From Cycas panzhihuaensis (lineage: Eukaryota > Cycadophyta), in NCBI GenBank assembly GCA_023213395.1, contig CM041465.1:197787741-197851740 (forward strand): a stretch of 64,000 nucleotides of DNA. Reading direction: 5' to 3'. Shown one piece after another: positions 30,748 to 43,010 of this stretch (the first letter of the stretch is position 1; every line of letters begins with the position of its first letter). Below the pieces are notes generated by a model, which did no database searches, was not told the DNA's origin, and worked only from the letters and a program-made list of their open reading frames with translations. The position numbers and the translations under genes are program-made.

Positions 30748-32164
30748 ATGGAAGTTAGAGATGGAAGACATCCTCATAAAAAAATACCAATGGATTGTTT
30801 TATTACGTACAAAGCCTACTCTTGTATCTAATAAGGATAAGAAGAAGTTGGATAAAAATGTGATGAGTTCCATTAAGTTATTCCATTATGATACAGTGTT
30901 GGAAAATATTTCCTTAGAAACTATGAACCAAATATTTATGAAATAGGTTGGGGGCTTTATATTAGATAGAGTAGTTAGTGAACAAGTTATTTCTCTAGAA
31001 GAAACTACATTCATTTAGGATGACTGGTAGAGATGCATTTATTAACCATCTCAATGCATTTAACACCATGGTAAGTTGACTAGTTTTATTTGGAATGCCT
31101 ATATATAAAAAAGACAAGTGTATCCCCATATTATATTCACTTCCTAATTCCAAAGATAATCTAGTGATGGTGATTAGTAGTACTACTTTTAGCACCCTAA
31201 AATTTAATAAAGTTATTTCCATGCCATTGTTAGAAGAGATGCAATGATAAGCTTTTAAAGAGAATATAAAAGAGGTATTATTAGTGAGGGGTTATTCATT
31301 GGATTACAACAAATAAAAACTTAAGAATAGACAATCAAAATCTAAAATAAAATCTAGATTGTTAAGGAGATACCCAGTGACATATTAGAATTATAGAAAA
31401 TCTAGCCATTACATAAGTTAATGAAAAGTTGAGAAAGATGATAAACAAAATTTACCTAAATTTACCTATTCTAACAAAGCAAATACATATAATGGAGTTA
31501 AAATTGATGTTTATTTAGCTAACTTAGGTAAGCAAACCAATGTAGAGTCTTGGTTGATTAACTATGGTGCCTCATTTCATGTGACTCCCCATAAGGAATG
31601 GCCTTATTAGTATGGATATTTTAATACATATAAAGTCTATCTATTAGATCATGGATCATAGAAAGATAAAGGTAAGGTTCAAGGCTAGAAGAATTAAAAT
31701 TATCCCTGATGTTAATCATATTCTTGGATTGGTGATGAGTTTGCTATTTTTTAGTTAATTAAGTGATGTAGGAATGGATGTGATCTTGAATAAATAGAGT
31801 TATAGAATGGTTTAAGGAACTTTAGTGTTGGTGAGGGGAAATTTGATTTAGAACACTCTATAAAGTAGATGCAAGCATTATGTGTGTTAGGAATAATAGT
31901 TTAATTATTGTAGAACATAATAGTGATGTAGATAAGACCTCAATGTTACCTACTATGAATAATATATCATGGTATAAGAAATTGAGCCACATTAAAAAAC
32001 TAGGCTTATGTGATTTATTCTTAAAAGTTATAAAGATATCTTTGGAATTGATTACTCCTTTACTTTTTGTTTTTATAAGCATTGTGTTTATAGAAAATAG
32101 AACCGAGTAAAATTTCTCTCTAACATGGAAAGAGGGAAAGAGATTCTATAATTGATACATAACA
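30748..32164 (+). pseudogene. gag, protease and integrase N-terminus of Copia B
   Basis: gag core near 31022-31230: INHLNAFNTMVS, then KDKCIPILYSLPNSKDNLVMVISS, the gag_UBN2 hallmark (LLxSLPxSYxxLVxxL), and STLKFNKVISMPLLEEM. Protease near 31551: WLINYGASFHVTPHKEW, where the catalytic Asp-Ser of WLIDSGAS reads Asn-Tyr. Pre-integrase region 31880-32110: ISWYKKLSHIKKLGLCDLF (the H of the zinc site) and, after TAA, NFSLTWKEGKRF corresponding to VKFxxxxERGK. Numerous stops. Homologous to the autonomous Copia layout; inactive. Confidence 0.7.
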
Positions 32165-32486
32165 TGTTAGGTAATGTTAACCCATATGAATATCTAATTG
32201 ACATAAATCAATATGATTATCCCTCTAATATGCCCACTTGTTCAATATCTTTTAATTAGTTGCTAGAAGTGTTCTTCCTCCCCAAAGTGCTACTTCCTCC
32301 CATAAGTAACTTAGTGTTATGTCACAGCAACCAATCAGAAAATGAAAGAATGATTAATTTGAATCCCTTCCCTTCCTATTCCTTCTTCTACTAGGGGTCA
32401 TAATATGTATATTTTTTCATTATAATTAGTCATTTGTTGACTAAGCAACTTTTGGAAAATGATTAAATAATTAGGCAGTGATATGT

Positions 32487-32488
<2 letters not shown>

Positions 32489-32569
<81 letters not shown>
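32489..32569. repeat. (CT)n(AT)n microsatellite
   Basis: CT units to 32525, then AT units. The same LTR position in the right copy (34779-34820) carries AT/GT repeats instead. Confidence 0.95.
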
Positions 32570-32570
<1 letters not shown>

Positions 32571-32654
32571 TTTGTCATAACACAATTACAAGCGATTATT
32601 TTTCATAAGTAGATTGTGCCATACATTTGTACATATTCTTTTGTTTATTATTCA

Positions 32655-32798
<144 letters not shown>

Positions 32799-34443
32799 TA
32801 TCTTTATTTTATAGTCTTATTAGATCCTAAACTTGTATATAGGCATTTAGTGGTATCAGAGGATGCTTTGCTCATACTATATTCTTATAATTAGTATAAG
32901 AGTTCTATATTAAAATTAATTTTGACCCTAAGTTAAGATGTAAGACTATAAGTATATCCACCTATTAAAGATTTATTCTAAACTTGTTTTTAGTATGCCT
33001 ATTTATGACCAATAAGGGGGATAGCTTATTTATTTGTAGGTTGAAGTTTTTCTATAAGTTATGGATGGTTTCAAACTACAGTTATATAGGGAACTTAGAG
33101 TATGTTGATGCCTATGTGATATAAATTTAGCTAGGAGCATAGGTGTTATTGTTATCTAAACTCCCATAAAGGTTTATCACACATTTGATTTGTTATTAGA
33201 TTAGTTAATTACATGTTTTACTAGTATATATATAAGTATTACATGTAAGTCCAAGAGCAGTGCTTTAGATATAAGCCTAATCAACCTATGAAGCTAGTAT
33301 TATGGTAAGTAGGCCACATATTTACCCTCTATCATTAATGGTACCATGATTGATAAGGTTTTTATGGCATGTTGATAGTAGCACATAGTTTATTAGTTCA
33401 TATTGAAGAAAATTACCAAGTTTGGGACTTAATACAGAGCTTGCTAATTTGAGAGAGCCTATACTTTGTGAAGAAAACTAGTAAAAGTACTATGAGTATA
33501 ATGAAAAATAGGTTCATTGGAGTTCCTATTCAATGGGAACATCCATCAACAAGTTAAATGTTGAAGGTTATTGTTTGATGAAGAAATTGAAGCGTTAGGT
33601 AAAGGATCTCTATATTTCTAAGTCACAATAAATTATAAGAGGTTATCTATAATTATGGTAGAGGTTATAGGCTACTTTGAGATCCATGGTGATTTATGAA
33701 GAAGCAAGAAGAGTTTATATAATTTCAATAGTTTTTTTTGTCCTTTTTTCTTGATTTTTACCTGTATTCTAGTTTGGTAGCTATTGTAGGAAATACATCA
33801 GTGTCTTTGTAGAATGCTAATTTGATTTTGAGCTTTGTCTAGCTATTATTTGGCTTCAAAACTGGTTGGGCAACTTTATTACGATATTATCTTAAGCCTA
33901 AATAGCCCCCAATATGATCACATGGATATTTTTACATGATTAGTAAGCCAAATAAAAAGTGTTAAATTTTATTTTTTACCTTTTTCACTAAATTAAATAC
34001 CTATGCTTATGGAAATAATTGTAACCCCCTCATATGGAATTATAATTGTCATTGGTTATATTGCAAAGTTGCCTTGTGAGGATTTTGAATAAGTGGTTAT
34101 AAGACATACTTTGAGGATGTTTGAAGGTAGTTTTAATTATGTGAAGTTTAGACATTGAGTTAATATAATGTTAAAATAGAGATTGCGCTTAAGAACTTGG
34201 GTGCTTTGTCATATGGTTTTACTTAGATAACCATTTATACAGGTTTATTCCATGATACAGTAGATGGGGTTGATGCTTTTTAGCTCGATTTATCTCCTTA
34301 AGGTACAACCTTGGCTAAGAGAGCCAAGAACAAGCAAAACGGGAGTTGGTTAATATTGTTTATTATGCAAATATTAGTAAACTATATATGATAAGGCCAT
34401 TCTAGAGGACTAATAGGTACAACAACTAGTTACTCATATGCTT

Positions 34444-34547
<104 letters not shown>

Positions 34548-34614
34548 CTTTTATATATACTTGAAATTAATATTTAAAGTAGTTATGTGATATGGTTTAG
34601 TATGAAGTAGGGAT

Positions 34615-35012
34615 TGTTAGGTAATGTTAACTTATACAAATATTTAATTGATATGAATCAATGTGGTTATCCCTTTAATGTACACTAGGGAGTCATAGTT
34701 GTATACACTTCTTTATTATAATTAGTCATTAGTTGGCTAAGTGGCTCTTGGAATGTGATTGGATAACTAGGTAGTGATATGTAATATATGTGTGTGTGTG
34801 TGTGTATGTGTGTGTGTATTTGTAATAGTTTGACATAATATAATTGGAAGTGATAATTTCCTACAAGTATATTATGTTATGCATTTGTATATATTATTTC
34901 ATTTCTTATTCACTTGTATGCATTTATTTCATAGTATTATTAGATCTTGGACCTATGTATGGGTATATAGTGGTATCAGAGCATGTTTTACTCATACCGT
35001 GTTCTTTTCTAA
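34615..35012 (+). repeat. Right LTR of the 32-35 kb element
   Basis: 398 bp. Contains a (GT)n run (34787-34820) and TGGTATCAGAGC at 34971-34982, about 30 bp before its proposed end. Homology to the left copy continues past that motif (CATGTTTTACTCATAC versus GATGCTTTGCTCATAC). Confidence 0.72.
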
Positions 35013-35707
35013 TAATATATTTAGACTGGTTAATGTACCTTATTTAGGTGGGTCTAAGTATTTTGTCACTTTTATAAATAATTTATTAGGAAAGACATGA
35101 GTCTACTTTATCAAGAAGAAATTAAAGGTTTTTAATAAAATCAAAGATTTCAAAGCCTTGGTAGAGAATCAAGTAGGTAGGATGATCAAGGTGTTGAAAA
35201 TTAATAACATAAGTGAGTTTTTCTTAATTGAGTTTGAATAGTTCTATAAGTTATATGGAGAAGCAAGGTATAAGATAACTCCTTATATGCCACAATAAAA
35301 TAGAGTTGTAAAATGTATGAGTAATAAAGAGATTATGGACTATGCTTATTGCTACTAATTTAGAGAATAATTTGTAAGCTAAGGCTATGAGGACTATAAG
35401 CTACCTAATAAATAGATTGCTAATGTTTATTTTGACTAACAAAATACTTGAGGAGGTATAATCTAGTAATAAACCATCTCTTAGTTCACCTTAGAGTCCT
35501 TGGTTATAAAGATTTTATGTATGTTCTTAGCTTGCAGAAAAGGAAGTTTAATTTTAAGGTGCATTAGTATATTTTCATTAGCTATGGTGATATGATAAAG
35601 GGGTATAAACTTTATAAATCTAAAATATAGAAAGTTATGTATGGTCATGATGTGGTCTTTATAGAGGAGTTCAAGTCTCTAAAATAAGAAGAAGAATGAA
35701 AACAAGA
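35013..35707 (+). pseudogene. Integrase core of Copia B
   Basis: LVNVPYLGGSKYFVTFINNLLGKT, then VYFIKKKLKVFNKIKDFKALVENQVG and TPYMPQ-stop-NRVV (the Gln-Gln-Asn motif with its second Gln TAA at 35296-35298). Near 35560-35690 follow ISYGDMIKGYKLY and KVMYGHDVVFIEEF, the post-integrase segment of copia. The middle Asp region (LRxDNGxEF) reads LKINNISEF, so it is lost. Interrupted at 35707 by Gypsy-2. Confidence 0.72.
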
Positions 35708-36100
35708 TGTTACATATTTTTTTAGTATCAAGGAACCTAATTACTAGCATATGACCAAGGAACCAAGTGTTTAGTACTAGCCATTAACTTTTGTGTATGA
35801 GCTACTTATTTCCACCAATGGAATTGAATGTTACTTCTTTATACCAATGGTATTCTATTTAAAAGGACTTTGTTATCTAATGAAGGATAACCAAATGTAA
35901 ATGGAGGATTATTATATCTTGAGAACATTTATAAGAGCATAGTGTGATACATCATTAGTGATCATTTAGTGTCCATTTCATGTTCTTTTTAATGCCTTTT
36001 TTCTATAATATATCCCCTTTGGTAATTAAAATAACTTAATTTATTATCATAATATTTTTTTATTGTGCCTTTTAGGTTTAAAAGTATTTATAGAAGAATA
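35708..36100 (+). repeat. 5' LTR of Gypsy-2
   Basis: Starts TGTTACAT; the 3' end, near GAATA (36100), is set by loss of similarity with 49505. A primer site of the tRNA-Met type is at best a remnant (TTGGGACATAATC, 36101). Confidence 0.65.
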
Positions 36101-36927
36101 TTGGGACATAATCATCTTAAGTAGTACTAGGGCTTAGAACACAAGTCCATTAAAGCAATAAGGTATGATCATAAAGATATAGAGGTGATGAAAATTTTTG
36201 ATTTTTTCTTTTTCTTTTTTCTTGTGATAAAATATCATAAACCTTCATTATCTTTGGTTGATATCTACTTACTTATTAAATTTTATGCCATATGCTCTCT
36301 CTACATGATTTTACCATCATTTGTAGAGATTGAGTAAAGATAACAAATATATTTGTAACCTTTTTATTTTAAAATTTCCATAAAGGTATAGGTAGAAACC
36401 CTATTATAAGGGTTTTAAAGCACCCACAACAAGTCATCACTTTTGGCCAAGCATACTTAGGTATATGTCAACATGTAAAGTGAGTTAGTTTCTACTAACA
36501 TTCAAGCCCTAGATAGTGTTTGCTTATAAAGTTAATCCTCCAAGTACCATCAAGTATATAGGAGGGCCCTTATAGAGTCCAATTCTCATAACCTAGAATA
36601 AGAAACTAAAATATTGATTAATAATTAGTGTCAGGCAGCTACTATATACAAACACCTTAGATACAAATATAGGTACCATAATCCTCTTTAGTTAGTACCC
36701 TAACATATTAGGATGAGCATTATTATGATTAAGAAGTTTATTGTATGACTTATAGGTTAGGCAAGCCCTATGTCAAAAAATTACCCAAAAAGTTAGTTAC
36801 CCAAACATTGATTTGTATTGGTAAAAACTACTAAAAAAAATAATAATCATACACAAAATATAAGGCATAAAGAAAGTTATTATAGTTAAATGATACAAAG
36901 TATAATAATAACAATCATAGTAAAGTT

Positions 36928-37135
36928 AGTAGAAGGAGCTGCAGGGGCTGGAGCCAAGGGAGCGGAACAAGATAAAGTAGGCGGAGGGACTCGAAAGTGG
37001 GTTTTGAAAGATAAAAGTTCCATGCCAAACCTAAAAAAGGCCCCAGATTTTAGATTAGAAAAGAAGGTAGGCAGGCCTCCTAAGAAGGTGACTAGGGAGA
37101 AGGAAACACTGGCCCAGATTGACCTGGGATACTAG
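36928..37135 (+). pseudogene. C-terminal tail of LINE ORF1
   Basis: Basic segment ending KKVGRPPKKVTREKETLAQIDLGY then TAG at 37133. GRP flanked by Lys is an AT-hook-like motif, seen at the end of ORF1 in many plant LINEs. The N-terminal RNA-binding part is missing because of the 5' truncation. The frame is open from upstream genomic DNA (36890), which is fortuitous. Confidence 0.6.
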
Positions 37136-37216
37136 AGTACCCTAAAGGAGGGGGGGGCAATCGAGGGCCCTCTCCTCAGAAGTAGGAAAGGTTGATCAGG
37201 GGGGTTCAGGGAGGAC

Positions 37217-40200
37217 CATGAAGGTCTTTTATTGGAATATAAGGGGCCTTAATACCCCTTCAAAGTAGATATTGGTAAAGGATATGAGGATAAGGACAAG
37301 AGTAGATATAGTCCTACTTCAAGAGACAAAACTTGATCAGATTAAGGAAAGAGAGGTACTTAACAAGATCTGGAGCAAGGGAGAAGGGAGGACTACTACA
37401 GGACTAGTGGGCTCTAGGGGGTTGGCCTCCCTTTAGAACCCTAAAAGGTGGAATGGTTATGATGTGGTCAAAACTGAACATTTCATAACCTTATGTTTGG
37501 TATGCGTGCAAACCAAAAGGCCATGCTGGATCACTAATGTCTATGCATCCACAACAGTTAGGGGTAGGCAGAGTCTATGGGAGAGGTTAGTGGAGGTACA
37601 TAAAGATTGGGCAGGTCCTTAGCTAGTCACTAGGGACTTCAATATGGTTTTAAATATGGAGGAAAAGAAAGGGGGGCAAGAAGGATGGTCTAGGAGCATG
37701 TCTAATTTCAGAGAATTCCTGCAATTGGGTGGCCTTATGGATGTACCTCTCAAGGGGGCTAAATACACTTGGTCAAACAGAAGACTGGGACATAATAATA
37801 TTCAAAGTAGACTAGATAGAATATTAACCAACTATGAATGGATGTGCCAACATGAGGGAATTAAACTAGAGGCTCTTCTGAAATCGGGTTCAGATCATTC
37901 TCCGTTGGTCCTAGAGTCGTCCTTCCCAGGTACGTCGGTGGGGGGGCAGGGGGATTCCATTTCAAACTAATGTGGTAGAAGCATCCGGACCTTAGGGAGA
38001 GGATCAAGGAGTGGTGGGGAATCCCGGTTTCTGGATTCGCTATGTTTAAGTTTTCGAAGAAGCTAAACTAGATCAAAAAATAAATCAAAATATGGAATAG
38101 TGAGGTGTATGGAAACATTTTCGAAGATAAAGGGCGTCTACTGGAGGAGCTCAAAAACATTGAAGATAGGATCCAAATTAAGGGTAGATCTCAGGATTTG
38201 GATCAAACTGAACATATTACTACTAGAAAATTGGAAGAGGTTTTGGGTAAGGAGGAAATTCACTGGAAACAGAAATCTAGAGAGCTTTGGACAAAGGAGG
38301 GTGATAGAAATACTAAATTTTTCCATCTATCTACCTTGAGGCATAGGGCCCACAACAGGATAAGCAAATTACGAAGCAAAGAGGATGACCTACTTGAGAT
38401 GGAGGATTAGTTAGGACAAATAGCGATGGACTACTTTAAAGAGTTATATGAAGAACTGGGGTGCCAAGATCCTGATTTGAGGGCTTCCATTATGCGATAT
38501 ATTCTGAGGGTTATCTTTGAAGCTCAAAATAGTAAATTGTCAGAACCGTTCTCCCTAGCTGAAGTTGAAAAAGCTCTATTTAAAATGGAGAGGGATAAGG
38601 CTCCAGGGCCATATGGCTTCCCTCTTAGTTTCTTCCAGGAATATTAGGACATTATCAAGGATGATTTAATGCTGGCGCTAAATAAATTCTTTCATAGGAA
38701 GACAATTTTGAAAGAATGGCAGGCTACCTTTCTCGTCTTGATCCCAAAGAAGGAGGGAGTGGAAGCGATGGAAGATTTTAGACCTATAATCCTATGTAAT
38801 GTAAAATACAAAATTCTAGCCAAGGTGTTAGTAAACCATCTTAAGGAGTGCCTCCGATCCATTATCTCTCCAAACCAGGATGGATTTGTCAAGGGCAGAC
38901 AAATCACAGATGGAATAATCACAGTCCACAAAATAATCCATTTGACCTTTCATAGGAAAGAGGCAGGTATGATAATAAAAATAGATATGTCGAAGGCCTA
39001 TGATTAGGTGGCATGGGATTGTCTCTTGGAATGTTTAAAAGCATTCAGTTTTGGAGAGGTATGGTAGGAATGGATTAGATGTTGTATATCTAGGGTATCT
39101 TTCTCGGTGATTTTAAATGGGAGGTCGACATCCTTCTTTTAAGGCTATAGGGGTCTGAGACAAGGAGATCCACTCTCACTCTTCCTCTTTATAATAATGG
39201 CAGAGCTGTTAGGGAGGGCTATTGTGGAAGCTGAGAGGCTTGGGTGGATATCCAGTTTGAGGCCATCAACCAATCTGGAAAATATTGTCCACCACCAGTT
39301 TGTAGACGATAACATTTTTAAAGTAGGGTTTCCCTGAGTGAGGCTTGGGCTTTGAAAGCTAGTATTCAGGCATATGAGAGGGTATCTAATCAAAAACTTA
39401 ACCTGGATAAGAGCTCAGTCTTTTTCATCAACACTCTGGAGAGGCTGCAGCAGAGGATTAGTAGGGTTTTGGAGATTACCAGTAGACCCTTTCCTGCTTC
39501 TTACCTGGGGATGCCACTTTTTGTGGGAAAGATAGAGGAGAACCTCTGGGATCCCATCGTGGGAAGGTTTAACAGGAAGCTAGTGGGCTAGAAAGGGGCA
39601 CTACTTAGTTGGGCTAGGAAGATTTAGTTGATGGTGGCCTCTCTCCAGAGCATTCCAGTATACCAAATGTCCTTATTTAAGATGCCGGGTAAGGTTATTT
39701 TGACTCTTGAAGGCATTATGAAGAGATTCTTGTGGTTGGGGGCCGAAGAGAAAAATATATTCCACTTAGTATATTGGGAGAAGGTTTGCAAGCCCAAGTG
39801 GGCGAGAGGTCTTAATGTTAGGAGGATGGGTCTCTTTAGTGGAGCCCTTCTCGCTAAGACCAGATGGAGGCTTACCAAAGAGGTCAGCTCAGTGTGGGGG
39901 GAAATTATAGCTAGGAAGTACTTAAGGATAAACATCTCCTGAAGGATGAGGAGTGTTGTTCCTCTGGTTCCCCCATTTGGAAAGCCATTCGGTCCTCACA
40001 TTCTATTTTGTCTAGCGGTATGCGATGGAAATTGGGGAATAGAGAAAGTATTAGGTTCTAGGAAGATAAGTGGTGTGGCCCTTCTAGGTTAGAGGAGCTG
40101 CCAGATGTTGGTAATCTAAAGAGGATCTGCGAGGGCACTTATGGAAGATTAGTTAAGCATTACTGGGAGGGGCAGGGTAAGAATAGGAAATGGAGATTGC

Positions 40201-41330
40201 TTAGCGAACTACAAGATTTTGAGGAAGAGATTCAGAGACTAAAAGGGGTACTAAAAAATTAATACATTCCTATATGGGCCTCTCCCGATATATTGGTATG
40301 GCCCCTATCACCATCAGGGACCTATACAGTTAAAGACAGGTACAACTTACTAATGACAAGAGAAGGCTGGACTAAGAATGACATGTTGGCAGGGGTCTGG
40401 AAACTAGGGCTTCTCTTGAAAGTTGCAGCCTTTTGGTGGCTATGCCTCTAAAATAAACTTTTAACTATGGATAACCTTTTGAAGTGTGTCTTCTATTTGG
40501 TGAGCAGGTGTGAACTGTGCAAGGAGGGAGCAGAGACCCTGGACCACCTATGCATACACTGCCCCTATTCTGTAGGAATCTAGGGAGTTTTTTGGTCTAG
40601 GATGGGCTTAGCATGGGTCTCCCCTAACTCACTGAGAGACCAATGGCAATCATGGGAGCCACCACTTAAGAGAAAAATGTTGAGTAGATTTTGGAAATTG
40701 ATTCTCCTGGTTGGTACTTGGTACATCTGGAAGGAGCATAATAGGAGAATTTTTTAAGGTATAGAGAGAGGCAATCAAGAATTGTTCATCGAGATTAGGA
40801 AAGGCATTTTAGAGATGTTCACCCCCATGTTGGAGGATAGGGTCCCAAAAGGGGAAGTAGATATTCTTGATGACTGGGGTATTGGATACCCGAAGGGAGG
40901 AAGTGAGAAGAGGAGAGCAACTACTTGGATCCCCCCTTAAGTAACCTGGGTGAAAATTAGCTTTGATGGAGCTACTAAAGGCAACCCCGAAGAGGCAAGA
41001 GGGGGGGGGGTTGTGGAGGGATCATACGAGGATAGTGAAATGGGCATTTACAGAGTACTTGGGTATCTAATCGAACCAAAGAGCAGAGGTATGGGCTATG
41101 CAAAGGGCGATAGCCACGCTGGATGAGGAGGAGGTATAGAAAGTGATCGTAGAAGGTGATTTCTTGTATGTGATTAAATGTTTAAGGGGGGAAGCTAAGG
41201 CAGGTTGGAACAATGTTGACATCATCAGGGATGCACAAGATATCCTGAGCTCCAAAATGAGTGTTCAGATCCAACACACATACAGAGAGGGAAACTCGGT
41301 GGCGGATTGGTTCGCAAATTAGGTTATATC
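37217..41330 (+). pseudogene. LINE ORF2: endonuclease, reverse transcriptase, RNase H
   Basis: ATG 37217. Endonuclease: MKVFYWNIRGLNTP, LLQETKLD, NVYAS, then RDFNMV (canonical GDFN), RLDRIL and SDHSPLVL (37887-37910). RT: MERDKAPGPYGFP, PKKEGVEAMEDFRPIILCNVKYKILAKVL, QDGFVKGRQITDGI, IDMSKAYD, LRQGDPLSLFLF and FVDDNIF (39300-39320) in place of YADD. A cysteine/histidine region follows (CELCKEGAETLDHLCIHCP, 40512-40568). RNase H at 40930-41330: ISFDGATKGNP, NQRAEVWAMQRAI, VEGDFLYVI and REGNSVADWFAN give the D, E, D, D residues. Scattered TAG/TAA and at least three frameshifts make it inactive. Plant L1 LINEs with an RNase H are known. Confidence 0.88.
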
Positions 41331-42306
41331 AAACAAAAGTAATAAGGTTTGGAAGGAGGACTTCCCAGAAGAGCTTCTGAGTCTGGTTAGGATTGATGCA
41401 CATAATGAGGACACAGATAGGGGAGGATGAGAGGGCTATGCATTAGTAAGGGCTAGACCATAGGCCTATCATGGCCATCTTTCCTAGGCCAATGGGCTTT
41501 GATGTATAAGGTTTGGGGACCTACTTAAAACCCCTTCTAATATTATTTTACCTTACCAAAAAAAAACAAAAATAATCATAGTAAAGTTGCTCAAGCCCCT
41601 ATTTACAAAGTCCTCCTTATCTAAACCTTCAATTATAGAGTCTAAAAGTCTTCATAATTAACTAAAAAATAAAAGAAAATGGTATATGATTTTTTTTTTT
41701 AAAAACACAATCCACAATTTTATACATCTCTAAGATCATTTTTGTACTCTATAAGCTGTATAAATAAGGTTTTATAGATGGAAACTATAATAAATATTTA
41801 GGAATAATAAATCTACAACTCAATTTTCACTTTTATCTTTTATACATATTATTTTAATGAGTGCATCACATAGATCATTTTCCACTATGTTAGTTTCAAC
41901 CCAATTTTTTGGAAAAAGGTGGTGTATAGGTACCTTGTGGGTCTCATAACCTAATTTTCACACTTAAAGCTTACCTACATAATTTTGATGAGTTTTTTGC
42001 ACTTGTCTTAGCGCAATCTATGAAATCATTATAATTTTTTTAGGGTCAATAGGCTAGAGACACCTCTCACCCACCTCTCCACCCACTTCTACATCACTTA
42101 TTGAAACTTTATACCTATTCTATTTATCTACCCTCTAATTTATTAGTCCTATTTGATCTCTCTAATCCCTTTTTCTTTAATCAATGCCTTTGTCTCCCTT
42201 AATTCCTTCTTATTTTCATTTGCTTCTTTTTCATAGTACATTTGTCTATATAGTGAACTCCACTCAAACAGATCACATTTTAGTATTGGAGACTTAGTTC
42301 ATAGAT

Positions 42307-43010
42307 ATGGAGAATAACAATACTTTGATTGATAAAAAAATAGAGAAGTTGAATAACACTCTTAATGAAAAAATAGATAAGTTGGATGATGATATTACAA
42401 AGTTTTCCATATAGTTATTTGTGCTGATATCCAACATGGTATCTACCTCAAATTCAATAGGAACCCTACCTCCACCTCCCCCACATATATCCACTCCCCT
42501 ACCATGTCAATAGCCATTCTACTATAAAATTATAATACTAATATTTGATTCAGATCTTAACAAGGATACTATGACAAGTTGGATTAGTAAGTAGAATGAT
42601 ACTTTATTATTAATCTTATATCTCTTGGAGATTAGTTGATATTTTCCTTTATTTATTTGAAAGGTAAGGCATATATTGGTTATATTAGTGGTAAGGAAAA
42701 TATGTAGTAAATCAAAGCTAGGAATAATTTTATAAGAATTTCTTTAAATAATATAAGAAAACATGGAACCTATCCTTATTTAATCAACTCGCTTACCTGA
42801 AACAAGCAAAATCCATAGAAGTATATATTAAAGAAATTTAGATATTACATAATTGACTCATCTAATTATTTAATTAACAAATAATCATTGATTCATATAT
42901 GTGTAGACTTTATTGGAATATTAAAATATTAGAGAGAAATAAGGACATAATTGCTAATGTGCATTTATCTTTGAAACACTCAAATATGGTGCCCCCCCAC
43001 TAAAGATAAA
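42307..43010 (+). pseudogene. gag of Gypsy-2
   Basis: ATG 42307 opens a coiled-coil-like start (IDKKIEKLNNTLNEKIDKLDDDI, heptads of Leu/Ile) as in plant chromovirus gag, then a Pro-rich stretch (TLPPPPPHISTPLP) and a badly decayed capsid region (MTSWISK near 42575, and so on). It stops being readable near 43010, where another insertion may begin. The stretch 41589-42306 upstream is leader with nothing else visible. Confidence 0.5.

Larger units (their letters stand above)
36928..41570 (+). mobile_element. 5'-truncated L1-type LINE with RNase H
   Basis: Flanked by an 18-bp target duplication with one mismatch: AACAATCATAGTAAAGTT (36910-36927) and AATAATCATAGTAAAGTT (41571-41588). It ends in an A-rich tail (AAAAAAAAACAAAA, 41558-41570) and begins inside ORF1, the usual 5' truncation of target-primed reverse transcription. 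It is visibly GC-richer than the DNA around it and has far fewer stops than Gypsy-2, so it inserted later. Encodes an ORF1 tail, endonuclease, RT, zinc-binding region and RNase H. Confidence 0.92.

Noticed and set aside
32339-32400. CCAATCAGAAAATG as a CCAAT-box promoter of a cellular gene
   Set aside because: It lies in the left LTR of a non-coding element with no gene downstream.
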